Program-made: the position numbers and the translations under genes
Shown here: positions 16,226-25,300 of the stretch, in pieces
Layout: every line of letters begins with the position of its first letter
How positions within the stretch are numbered: position 1 is the stretch's first letter
The notes under the pieces: model-generated
The model's database searches: none
What the model saw: the letters and a program-made list of their open reading frames with translations, nothing else
What the model was told of the DNA's origin: nothing
Assembly: GCA_020634935.1 (NCBI GenBank)
Contig: JACKAT010000015.1
Coordinates: forward strand, 45,833 to 109,832
Direction of reading: 5' to 3'
DNA: 64,000 nt
Source: Anaerolineales bacterium
GTDB taxonomy: Bacteria; Chloroflexota; Anaerolineae; 4572-78; J111

Positions 16226-17385
16226 TGCAATGGCTTGATCGGCTGAACACCAGTCTCGGCTGGAAACTGTTCATTTCATACCTGATCGTTATTTTGGTTG
16301 GGGGTGTGACCCTGGCTCTGGTAGCCGAATCAGCCGTGCCGACAGCTTTCAACCGGCATTTGCTGGGGATGCAGCAGATGATGACCGGCAACCAGATGGG
16401 CATGCACCAGGTGGCGGCGGACGACCTGTTTGTTAATTTCCGCACGGCCGTGACCGAGGCCTTGCTCTGGGCCGCCGGGCTGGCAGCCATTAGCGCCGTT
16501 ATCGTCAGTATTTTTGTTTCCCGAAGGGTTGTTAACCCGATCCGGCAGATGATGCAAGCCAGCCGGCGGATCGCCGACGGCCATTACGACGAGCGCGTGG
16601 CCGAAACCAATCGAGACGAATTGGGGCAGTTGGCCCGCAGCTTTAACCAAATGGCCGGCGCACTCGAACAAATCGAGACGATGCGCCGCCAACTCATTGG
16701 CAATGTAGCCCACGAGTTACGCACCCCCCTCACCAATATCAAGGGTTATATGGAAGGTTTGATCGACGGGGTTGTGCCGCCCGACCCGGAAACTTACCAA
16801 TTGGTCTATCGCGAAGCCGACCGTCTCCAGCGGCTGGTGACCGATTTACAAGAGTTGAGCCGGGTTGAAGCGGGGGTGATCGAACTGGATCGGCAATCAC
16901 TTTCGCTGGCTGCACTAATCGAGCAAACCGCAGCCCGATTGCGCCCGCAATTCCAAGAGAAGGAGGTCTCGCTGCGGTTGGGCTTGGCAGCCGACCTGCC
17001 AGAAATTTTGGCCGATGAAGACCGATTGGGGCAGATTCTGTTGAATCTGGTGGGGAACGCGCTGCAATACACCCCCGGCGGCGGTACGGTGACGATTACG
17101 ACCGCATTGAACTACAACGAAATTCATGTCCTCATCAAGGATACCGGTATTGGTCTCCGCGCCGAAGATATACCGCACCTGTTCGACCGTTTCTACCGGG
17201 TCGATAAATCGCGCAGCCGGGCCGGCGGCGGCAGCGGCATTGGCCTGACCATCACCAAACACCTGGTTGAGGCTCACGGGGGCCGCATTTGGGCTACCAG
17301 CAAGGGGTTAGACCAGGGCAGTACCTTTACCTTTACCCTGCCTGCCAGCACAAAAAAAGGTGACAGTCGCGGTTCTGGGAGGTAA
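16225..17385 (+). CDS. Sensor histidine kinase with Met/His-rich sensor loop
   Basis: 386 residues. Two membrane helices (about 14-34 and 80-98) flank a short extracytoplasmic loop containing LLGMQQMMTGNQMGMHQ, a Met/His cluster suited to Cu(I)/Ag(I) sensing. A HAMP domain follows, then the H-box NVAHELRTPLTNIKG (His near 160), the N-box LVGNALQYTPGG, DTGIGL and GGSGIGLTITK. The last residues KKGDSRGSGR derive from a palindromic repeat inserted at the 3' end. Partner of the preceding regulator. Metal ligand is inferred from the loop and context. Confidence 0.93.
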   Translation: MQWLDRLNTSLGWKLFISYLIVILVGGVTLALVAESAVPTAFNRHLLGMQQMMTGNQMGMHQVAADDLFVNFRTAVTEALLWAAGLAAISAVIVSIFVSRRVVNPIRQMMQASRRIADGHYDERVAETNRDELGQLARSFNQMAGALEQIETMRRQLIGNVAHELRTPLTNIKGYMEGLIDGVVPPDPETYQLVYREADRLQRLVTDLQELSRVEAGVIELDRQSLSLAALIEQTAARLRPQFQEKEVSLRLGLAADLPEILADEDRLGQILLNLVGNALQYTPGGGTVTITTALNYNEIHVLIKDTGIGLRAEDIPHLFDRFYRVDKSRSRAGGGSGIGLTITKHLVEAHGGRIWATSKGLDQGSTFTFTLPASTKKGDSRGSGR

Positions 17386-17404
17386 ACCGGCGACTGTCAC
17401 CTTT
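17356..17404. repeat. Short GGTGACAGTCGC palindrome overlapping the kinase 3' end
   Basis: AAAGGTGACAGTCGC pairs with GCGACTGTCACCTTT around a 20-nt centre that contains the kinase stop codon. The termini match those of the longer family B elements. The hairpin could act as a terminator between the convergent genes. Confidence 0.8.
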
Positions 17405-17423
17405 AACTCGTCCTGTCATGTTA

Positions 17424-17798
17424 TTAAAACGTAGCCGGGCGAGATCCACTCAAGAGTTCGACCCAGCGCTCCGGGGTCAGGCTGAATTTGGGTTTGGCCG
17501 GCGCTTCGACCTCGGTTTGGCTGTTACCGTTGCCTGCCTGCCCGATACTTAACAGGTTAATCCAATACTCAGGCGTAAATTCGACTGGGGAGTAAGGATA
17601 GCCTTCGATGGTAAAGCGGATGGGCGTATAGGGGTAAACGGCTTGTTCGGTTGCGAAAACGGTGTTGATGGTGGCCGGGCGAGATCCGCTCAACAGGTTG
17701 ACCCAGCGTTCCGGGGTCATGCTGAACTTGGGCTGCGCTTCGGGCGCGACTTTGAATTCAATCGTGATTTGTCGTTGTTGTTTAACTTGCGTAGTCAT
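17424..17798 (-). CDS. Small protein with three TPERWVNLLSG-type repeats
   Basis: 124 residues; AAAGGA before the ATG. No known family recognised. It contains PKFSMTPERWVNLLSGSRPAT (near 23-43), a divergent middle copy SPVEFTPEYWINLLSIGQAG (near 70-89) and PKFSLTPERWVELLSGSRPAT at the C-terminus. Each unit has a Trp-Val/Ile-x-Leu-Leu core followed by Ser-Gly. There is no signal or membrane segment. A TTAG/TTTG tetranucleotide tract lies just upstream of the ribosome site. The repeats could be structural, or core segments of a modified peptide; neither is shown. Confidence 0.7.
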   Translation of the reverse strand: MTTQVKQQRQITIEFKVAPEAQPKFSMTPERWVNLLSGSRPATINTVFATEQAVYPYTPIRFTIEGYPYSPVEFTPEYWINLLSIGQAGNGNSQTEVEAPAKPKFSLTPERWVELLSGSRPATF

Positions 17799-17814
17799 TT
17801 TAATAAATCCTTTC

Positions 17815-17841
17815 TTAGTTAGTTAGTTAGTTTGTTTGTTT
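17815..17841. repeat. Tetranucleotide tract (TTAG)4(TTTG)2
   Basis: Four TTAG units followed by two TTTG units lie 15-45 nt upstream of the start codon of the 17424-17798 gene, just before its ribosome-binding site. Such tracts can change length by slippage and alter expression. Confidence 0.75.
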
Positions 17842-18153
17842 AATGGCTCGACGAATTAATTTTGATTTCTTGTCCTTACTATACCAGCTTAGCGTATCAG
17901 AAAGGTTTCGAAAAGCGATCCAAAACGCGATCCAAAAAGAAATTTCGGTATTTTTGCCGGATTTTTTTCAATCGACCCAAATCGGTTTCAATTCTTTGTC
18001 GTTTTGACCGATCCCCGGTTACAATACGGGCGTCCTCAAGTCAACCCAAAACCGGGGGCATGGGGGGAGCTACCCTCTAAATCACCCCTTTTCCTTGCTG
18101 TAAGAACGATGCCTGGCCTTGCGGTTTGCTGGGTAGTGACCCGAAAGATAACG

Positions 18154-19695
18154 ATGCCAACATTCTCCGAACCATCGCTGCCGCCCTTCTTTGAACAACA
18201 GCAGCTCTCCATCGGGGCGCTGAAACAAAGCGGCCTGCCTCTGGAAGAAACGACCTATTTGACCATCGGGGGCGGCATCGGCAGTTTTATCTGGGCTGAC
18301 CATCTGGTTATTCACGGCGTTGACCCGGCTACCATTGTCGCTCTGGGGCTTGAGGCCAGACCCTACGCCCGCTTGCGGCGGCTGTGCCGTAACTCGCAAA
18401 TTTTCGAGCACGACCGGCTGCGCAGCGACTCCGGCGGGACGCCCGATAATATCTGGGGCTGGCCCGGTTACGCCCTGCGTGAAATGGGGCGCGATCTCCG
18501 GCGCGGCCGGGCGCGACAGGCGGCCCGGCTGGCCTGGCAGATTTTCAGCGAGCCGGTGTTGCACCATCCCTTCACCCCCCAAGCCGGCGACGTGTTTACT
18601 TCTCTGGACCGGGAAGCCCGGCGGATTGGGTGGTCCAGCATCCGGCGCTTTGGTCTGGCCCAGGCTGTTCGCAAAACCAACGATGGGCGTTACGTGGTGG
18701 CTTACTCGCCGACGATGGCGCTCAAAGGTAGCTGCCGGTTGATCCTTGCGCGTTACGTTCACCTGGCAGTGGGCTATCCGGGCGTGCGAGTGCTGCCGGA
18801 GCTGGATCGCTATCGCCAACAACGGGATTACCGCCGCCACTTTGTAAACGCCTATGAACCCCATGCCCATGTGTATCGGCGTCTGCGTCAAACGGGCGGC
18901 ACGGTTATTTTGCGGGGGCGGGGTATCACCGCCTCGCGGATCATTCACAGATTGCACCAGGAACGAGAGCGCAACCCTAATATTCGTATTCTGCACCTGA
19001 TGCAAACCCCCAAGCCCCACGGTCCGCGCTATTACTATGCCCGCCGGCTCACGCAAAATCATTTCGATCACCAACCCTATAACTTTCCCAAAGCCTGTTT
19101 TGGCGGCGACCTGCGCCGGGTTATGGAACGGGCCGATGATCAGGAGCGAGCCGGGTTGGTTGGCCTGTGGGGCGGCACGACCACGGCCAAACGCCCGCTG
19201 TGGGAGCGGATCATCACCACGGGTTTAAACGAAGGCTGGTATCAAATTCGCTTTGGCCGCCTGGCGCGGGTAGAACCGGCTCAAAACGGTTTAACCGTTG
19301 TGGTCCGGGGCGACGCCGCCTGGTTGGAGGAAATTACCCTTCGGGCCGATTTCATTATCGACGCCACCGGTCTGGAGATCGCCCCGGAGCGCAGCCCGCT
19401 CTGGCGCGATTTACGGCAATGCTACCGGCTGCCCAAAAATCAAGTCGGGCAAATCCGGGTCACTAACCATTTTGAGGTGGCGGGGCTGCGCAACCTCACC
19501 GGCCGGGTGTACGCCGGCGGCATTATGATTCTGGGCGGGCCGTTTGCTCCGGTTGACAGCTTTACCGGGCTGCAATACGCGGCGCAAAAATCAGTGGAAA
19601 GTTTGATCGCGCAAGGAGCGCCGGGGGTTCGCCGGCTGGGGCCGGTGCGCTCGGTGGGGCAATGGACGCGCTGGGCGGCGGGAGTCAGCCCATGA
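18154..19695 (+). CDS. Putative FAD/NAD(P)-binding oxidoreductase
   Basis: About 513 residues from the ATG at 18154 (MPTFSEPS); in-frame starts at 18109 and 18004 are also weak, so the start is uncertain. An N-terminal Rossmann motif YLTIGGGIGSF is followed by a second nucleotide-binding-like stretch GGTVILRGRGITASRI (near 298) and the classical FAD motif FIIDATGLE (near 405). This layout recalls flavin-dependent monooxygenases/NAD_binding_9 proteins, but the substrate cannot be told. Its stop overlaps the start of the next membrane-protein gene (ATGA). Confidence 0.7.
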   Translation: MPTFSEPSLPPFFEQQQLSIGALKQSGLPLEETTYLTIGGGIGSFIWADHLVIHGVDPATIVALGLEARPYARLRRLCRNSQIFEHDRLRSDSGGTPDNIWGWPGYALREMGRDLRRGRARQAARLAWQIFSEPVLHHPFTPQAGDVFTSLDREARRIGWSSIRRFGLAQAVRKTNDGRYVVAYSPTMALKGSCRLILARYVHLAVGYPGVRVLPELDRYRQQRDYRRHFVNAYEPHAHVYRRLRQTGGTVILRGRGITASRIIHRLHQERERNPNIRILHLMQTPKPHGPRYYYARRLTQNHFDHQPYNFPKACFGGDLRRVMERADDQERAGLVGLWGGTTTAKRPLWERIITTGLNEGWYQIRFGRLARVEPAQNGLTVVVRGDAAWLEEITLRADFIIDATGLEIAPERSPLWRDLRQCYRLPKNQVGQIRVTNHFEVAGLRNLTGRVYAGGIMILGGPFAPVDSFTGLQYAAQKSVESLIAQGAPGVRRLGPVRSVGQWTRWAAGVSP

Positions 19696-20135
19696 CGCCC
19701 ACTCTCTGGGGTCGCTGGCAAACGCGGCTGCTCTTACTGAGCACCGTCGGGCTGCTCATTACGCTTGGGTTTGGGGTGTTGTTCGGAAATTGGGTAACGC
19801 CGTTGGCCTTGTTGGGCTATGTGCTGCTGTTGGGGCTGGTCTGGGATGTGGTTTATCAGGGGGTGCAGTCGCTGCGGTGGGATCGCGACTGGCCGCCGTT
19901 ATTTATGGCGGCCGGCGGCCTGCTGGAGGCGCTGCTGCTGTGGGGGCTGGTCAAAGCCGATGTTTTGTGGGCCGGACTGGGCCTGACCGGCCCGCCCGGC
20001 GTCTCGCCAGAGCTAACGCTGATGCAATTTGCTCTGCATTATGGAACGGTGTTTGTGGTGATGTTTAGCCTGATGCTCGGCCCGATGAGGGTGATTTTTT
20101 TGCAGTGGCGTTTTCGAGGCGGACAGTTTTTTTGA
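19692..20135 (+). CDS. Four-helix membrane protein coupled to the oxidoreductase
   Basis: 147 residues; the ATG overlaps the stop of the preceding gene (ATGA), so translation is coupled. About four hydrophobic segments are seen: LLLSTVGLLITLGFGVLF, TPLALLGYVLLLGLVWDVV, LFMAAGGLLEALLLWGLV and GTVFVVMFSLMLGPMRVIFL. Between them lie RWDRDWPP and a Gly/Pro loop. No family recognised. It may be the membrane partner of the flavoprotein. Confidence 0.75.
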   Translation: MTPTLWGRWQTRLLLLSTVGLLITLGFGVLFGNWVTPLALLGYVLLLGLVWDVVYQGVQSLRWDRDWPPLFMAAGGLLEALLLWGLVKADVLWAGLGLTGPPGVSPELTLMQFALHYGTVFVVMFSLMLGPMRVIFLQWRFRGGQFF

Positions 20136-20212
20136 GAAAAAGAAGGCCTCCGGGTCTACCACGCCCGGTGTTTCCGCCGGATTCGAGGCGTTTCCAACGA
20201 AAAACGCCATGT

Positions 20213-20363
20213 TTCCAACGTAAACTTCGTCTTCGCCAACTCTAATCTAATTGTTCCAACGTAACATGCGTCTTCGCCAACTCTAGCTTAATTGTTCCAA
20301 CGTAACATGCGTCTTCGCCAACTCTAACTTAATTTTTCCAATGTAACATGCGTCTTCGCCAAC
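20213..20363. repeat. Tandem repeat, 41-bp unit, about 3.7 copies
   Basis: Units beginning TTCCAACGTAACATGCGTCT and ending AACTCTAACTTAATTG recur with an exact period of 41 bp at 20213, 20254, 20295 and 20336; the first and last are slightly divergent. There are no spacers, so this is not a CRISPR array. Confidence 0.9.
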
Positions 20364-21182
20364 AAAAACGCCTCATGTCCAGCGGATTCACCGGCCTCGC
20401 CGTGGCGAGGCGCCCTTATTTCCCGGATATATCGCTCTCGGCAATGGATGACAGGTTTATTTCTCAGCCGGAACGCCCTCGGCGGCGCGTGACACCTCTA
20501 TTTCTTGGCGGCAGCGACCTTGGCCGGGCGAGGGAGTCATATTTCCCAGATTTATCGTCTTTAGCAGCGCATGACGGCTCTATTTGCCCCAGCCAGCGCT
20601 CTTAGCCCTATCATCCGCCGCCCGCTGGCCGCCGGCCGCCGCCAATCCGGTGCGTTCATTGAGGTCCAGCGGTCAATGGTCGGTCGTCTGTGGTCAGCGC
20701 CAGAACGAGCGGAGTCAAATCGAGGCGGCGCTTAGGAACGCAGGTTTTGCTTGTTTTGGTGTAGGCTGGATGGCAATGCCCGAATGTCTTTATCGGGCAG
20801 CCAACAAGTCTTATGGCGATAGACTCCCGCTAAAAGCATGCGGGAATGACCTCGGCAGCGTTTCTCCTCGAAACACATATAGAGCCTATTTTTGGTGAGA
20901 GGGGGTATATTGGGCTAAAATGGGGGGAACGCTGCCGGGATTGGTTGCCGGCTCTTCTGGGGAAAAAGCGGAGTAGCCAGTCATCGGCAAATCAGGCCGC
21001 GGGATCAAGACCGGGGGGCTGTCAGAGCTTAACTTCAACGACAATGAACAGGTGGGGTAGCGGAGAGCAAGTCCCTCCGCTACCCGCCAGGTATTTTCAG
21101 AGAGGAGAGTGACCGTCTCTACTGAGACGATATCGACAATGAAAATTGTGCTTTCGACACCACTCCATCCCCCCGCTGCCGA
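20364..21182. other. Gene-free region with decayed repeats
   Basis: No convincing gene is seen. Two imperfect copies of a unit of about 123 bp (each with ATTTCCC-GATxTATCG and ATGAC-GG-TxTATTT) occur at about 20395-20640. A multi-hairpin palindrome lies at 20777-20850. Short open frames here have no ribosome site or family resemblance. Confidence 0.6.
20777..20850. repeat. Multi-hairpin palindrome (TGCCCGA / TCCCGC type)
   Basis: Two hairpins lie side by side: TGCCCGA-loop-TCGGGCA and TCCCGC-TAAAAGCAT-GCGGGA, separated by AGTC..GACT arms. It resembles a dispersed palindrome I recall from several bacterial phyla ending in GCGGGAATGAC. Confidence 0.6.
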
Positions 21183-21953
21183 TCAGGGCAGGGCTTTAGC
21201 ATTAGCCGATTGCCACCATCGATAGTGGGTTGATCGGAGTTCCTCACGTGAGGGGAAGGGATAGTAAACTAAATTTTCAGTGTTGCCCACAAAAATACCG
21301 TTTTTAATCGTTCGATAGGGAAAAACAACCGACCCCGCCCGGCTGACCATTTTGTTTTGAACTTCTTTGTCATTCAAACTGATCAAACATTCGCGTAAGT
21401 GGTTGATATTGGCATAAGGCAAATCGCGGACGGCCCCAAATTCAGGATCGGTGGCCAGTTCACCCAGTTGCAATTCCACAAAAGCAATAGCGGGCAAATG
21501 GATCAGGCTGGACGGATCGTGGGTAATCATCTCATAAAAACTGCGGGGGGCTTTGGTGCTAACCACTAAAGGCTGTACCGGGGCGATTTCCTGATACAAA
21601 TGTAAGTTTTCGGCTGACTCCGAAATGTTACTGTCGGTATCCAGACCCAAAACTAAACCGTAGGCCGTAACCAGATATAGCTTGCGAAAAACATCCGTTG
21701 GAACATGTTCCAGAATACGGTAAGTAGAGATGTAAACGGATTTTTTGGGGGTACCATCTGGATGGGGAACGCATCGGTCAAGCCCATCTTCAATGCGGAA
21801 AAAATCACTACGAAAATTGGGGTCAAGCTCAATAAACATCGCTTCGCCGCGCTGTTTGCTATGAGAACCAACCGCATAGTAATTTCCAAACTCTTCAGGG
21901 GATAGCATTGAGGCGATCAACGCCTCTGGAATTAATGATAAATACAGATGCAT
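21183..21953 (-). CDS. Hypothetical protein, 256 aa
   Basis: Not recognised with certainty. It has no signal and reads as a soluble alpha/beta protein: HLYLSLIPEALIASMLSPEEFGNYYAVG (in parts), GEAMFIELDPNFRSDFF, KKSVYISTYRILEHVP, YLVTAYGLVLGLD, and a C-terminus FPYRTIKNGIFVGNTENLVYYPFPSREEL. A ribosome site (GAGAGGAG) precedes the ATG. It stands alone between two long non-coding stretches. The pattern suggests a full-length conserved protein rather than a chance frame. Confidence 0.75.
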   Translation of the reverse strand: MHLYLSLIPEALIASMLSPEEFGNYYAVGSHSKQRGEAMFIELDPNFRSDFFRIEDGLDRCVPHPDGTPKKSVYISTYRILEHVPTDVFRKLYLVTAYGLVLGLDTDSNISESAENLHLYQEIAPVQPLVVSTKAPRSFYEMITHDPSSLIHLPAIAFVELQLGELATDPEFGAVRDLPYANINHLRECLISLNDKEVQNKMVSRAGSVVFPYRTIKNGIFVGNTENLVYYPFPSREELRSTHYRWWQSANAKALP

Positions 21954-22359
21954 GGTTATAGCTCCTCTCTCGTTGAGATATTAGGTTTTGTCATATATGT
22001 TCTAGAAAACATTTTGAATTTATAGAAGCGAACCTTTATAATTTCCATAAAGGGTAGGTTACCGCTGTCCAAAATATGATCTAAATAGAGTAAAGAGTTT
22101 GTGCTCTGAAATTGAGGCTAATATTACTCATTTTTGCCAGCATAGCAAGATTTACGCGGAATTGTATTACCCATAGCCGTAGAAACTGTAACCTTGAGGC
22201 TGTATTTAACTCCCAAATCGTTTAGTCGTTTGAGCCGTTGGGCGCGATGACTTGAAATAGACACCTACATACTGGCCTACTGGTCGCTCCAGACAAACGC
22301 ACCTGGCGTTACGACAAAATAAACGTCACTCTTTAAAAAAAATTTGCAAAGGTGCATCG
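21954..22359. other. Spacer between divergent genes, no gene seen
   Basis: About 400 bp, AT-richer than its flanks. It must hold the promoters of the leftward hypothetical gene and the rightward kinase. I found no clear consensus promoter, repeat or RNA gene in it. Confidence 0.4.
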
Positions 22360-25300
22360 ATGAGCCACGACTCAAAGCAAAAGGCTGGAGAAACTACTCC
22401 TTATCGTGCTTCAGAAGCATTGTATCAGGCGCTATATGAACAGGCTACCGATGGTATCTTTATCGTCGACGCAGCAGGACACTTTATTGAGGTCAACCCG
22501 CATGGTTGCCAGATGCTAGGCTACACCCGTGATGAAATTTTGAGCTTCTCTATAGGGGACCTGAACTCGGCCCAAAACCCGGCCTGCGGTTTGCTGCGCC
22601 TGGATGAGTTGCAGGCCGATAAACCGCTGCTCCGGGAACGCCATTTGTGCTGCAAAGATGGCCGCCTGTTGCCGGTGGAAATCAGCGCTTGGATGCTGTC
22701 AGACGGTAATTTTCTGGAGATAGTGCGCGACATTACCCAGCACAAAAAAACAACAAAAGCCTTGCAGGAGAGTCAAGCCCTGTTAGCGCAGGCTGAAGCG
22801 ATCGCGCGATCAGGGACCTTTGATTGGGACCTGCTGACCAATACCGCCATATGGTCGCCTGGCATGCACCGGCTGTTTGAAATCCCGGTTGAACAGTTCA
22901 AGGGCGACCCGGCCACAGTTTTGGGGGTAGTCCACCCTGATGATGTGAGTAAACTGGCTCAGGCGCTACAAGATATCATCAGAGACAAACAGGCTGAAAG
23001 TTACATCGAATACCGGATCGTACCGCCCAGTGGGATCACGCGCCACATCTGGGTCCAAGGTACTCTGGTACAGGATGAAAACGATGTCGTCACGCGTATG
23101 ATCGGGGTCTGTCACGACATCACCGAACGCAAGCAGGCGGAGGAGGCGTTGCAGAAAAGTCATGAGGAATTGCGGGTGTTTTTCTCGCAAACGATTGACG
23201 GCTGTTTTTTTATGATGCTGGATGAACCGGTGCGTTGGGGTGAGACGGTCGATCAGGAGAGCGTGTTAGACTACGTCTTCGCCCGTCAGCGCATTACTCA
23301 GATCAACGAGGCCATGTTGAGCCAGTATAACGCAACACGGGAGCAAATGCTGGAGCTTACCCCCAATGATTTTTTCCAACACGACCTCGCGCACGGTCGG
23401 GATCTCTGGCGGCAGCTCTTCGATGCGGGCAAAATTCGTCTGGAGAGCAATGAGCGCAAAATAGACGGAACCCCGATGTGGATTGAAGGCGAATACATTG
23501 TCCTTTACGATTTAGAGGGGCGCATCACCGGTCACTTTGGTATTCAACGCGATGTCACCGAACGCAAGCAAATGGAGGTAGAACGCCAGGCCCATCTTCA
23601 TTTTTTTGAAAGCATGGATCAGATCAATCGAGCCATGCAGGGGACTAACAATCTTGAGCAAATGATGAGCGATGTCCTTGATGTTGTCCTGGCAATCTTC
23701 GATTGCGACCGAGCGAGTCTGGTCTATCCATGCGAGCCGGAGGCGGTTTCGTGGCGGGTGCCAATGGAGCGGACCCGGCCGGAATATCCCGGCGCCCGCA
23801 CTTTGGGCGGCGAGATAGTAATGGATCCGGATGCTGCCCGGACGTTCCGGATCGTGAGGGCTGCAAATGGTCCGGTGAAATTCGGCCCACAATTCGAGCA
23901 CCCACTGCCGCCAGCCGTGGCGCAGCGTTTTAGCATTCAATCCTTTATTGGAATGGCGTTGTATCCCAAAGGGGATGAGCCATGGGGGTTCGTATTGCAC
24001 CAATGCGCTTACCCCAGGATTTGGACGCCGCAGGAGGAGCGGCTTTTTCAGGAGATCGGCCGGCGGCTGAGCGATGCGCTGACCAGTCTGTTGGCGTATC
24101 GCAACCTGCGCGAAAATGAGCATAAACTGGCCGAATCTGAACGCATCGCCCACGTTGGCTACTGGGACTACGACTTTGAACAAAAACGCATGACGTGGTC
24201 CGATGAAACGTATCGCATCTTTGGTTTGCAGCCGGAAAAAAATAGCATCGATGCGGTTCTGTATGAGAAACTCGTCCATCCTGAAGATGGGCCCATTATA
24301 GAGCGGATTGTGAAGGGTGCAACAAGGGCAGGCCGGCGCTTCAGGATAGAATACCGCGTAATCCGGCCCAATGGCGATATCCGGTTTGTTCATAGCCAGG
24401 GCAATTTGATAGAGGATGAGGCCGGTCGCCCCCGTCGCCTGTTTGGTACCAAGCAAGACATCACTGAACGCCGGCAAGTGGAGGACGAACTCCGGGCGAG
24501 TGAGGCCCGCTTCCGTACCTTTGTAGACCACGCGACGGATGCCTTCTTCCTGCATGATTCCAGGGGCGTCATCGTGGATGTGAATCATTGGGCCTGCGAG
24601 AGCCTGGGCTATAGCCGTGAGGAACTGATTGGAATGACCCCGTATGATTTGGACGCGGAGATCGACCAAACTTTCTTCGACCAGCTTAGGATCCAACTGG
24701 ACGCCGGGGAGGTGGTGACGTTTGCCTCCCGTCACCGTCGCAAGGATGGAACCGTGTTCCCGGTTGAGATCCGCATCCGGGCGTTCTGGCAGGGGCAGGA
24801 CCGATTTGGCGTTTCTCTGGTTCGGGACATTACGGATCGCAAGCGGGCGGAGGAGGCGCTCCGGGCTGGCGAGGAACGCTATCGCGTCCTGTATCACGAT
24901 AACCCGTCCATGTTCTTTACCTTGAATGCCGAGGGGGTGATCATTGCTTTGAATGACTTTGGCGCCAGCCAACTCGGCTACACCATGGACGAGCTGGAAG
25001 GTCAGTCGGTCCTGAAAGTTTTCTATGAAGAAGATAAGGCCGCCGTGAGCCAACAACTCCAGACCTGTTTGCAAAACCCGTGGCGGATATTTCATTGGCA
25101 ATTTCGCAAAGTCCGCAAAAATGGCAGTCTGATGTGGGTTGAAGAGTATGTCCGAGCCGTCAATAGACCGGATGGCGGGGTCTATGTTCTCGTTGTCTGT
25201 CAAGACATCACCGAACGTAAGCAACTCGAAGCGGAAAACGAGCAACTGACGGCTCAATTCTACCAGGCCCAGAAAATGGAGGCCATCGGCCGCCTGGCCG

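Noticed and set aside
20213..20363. CRISPR array
   Set aside because: The 41-bp units are directly adjacent without variable spacers, and no cas genes are present.
20348..21112. Possible repeat-containing small proteins in the gene-free region
   Set aside because: Frames lack ribosome sites and start inside the tandem repeat; similarity between halves reflects the 123-bp DNA duplication.
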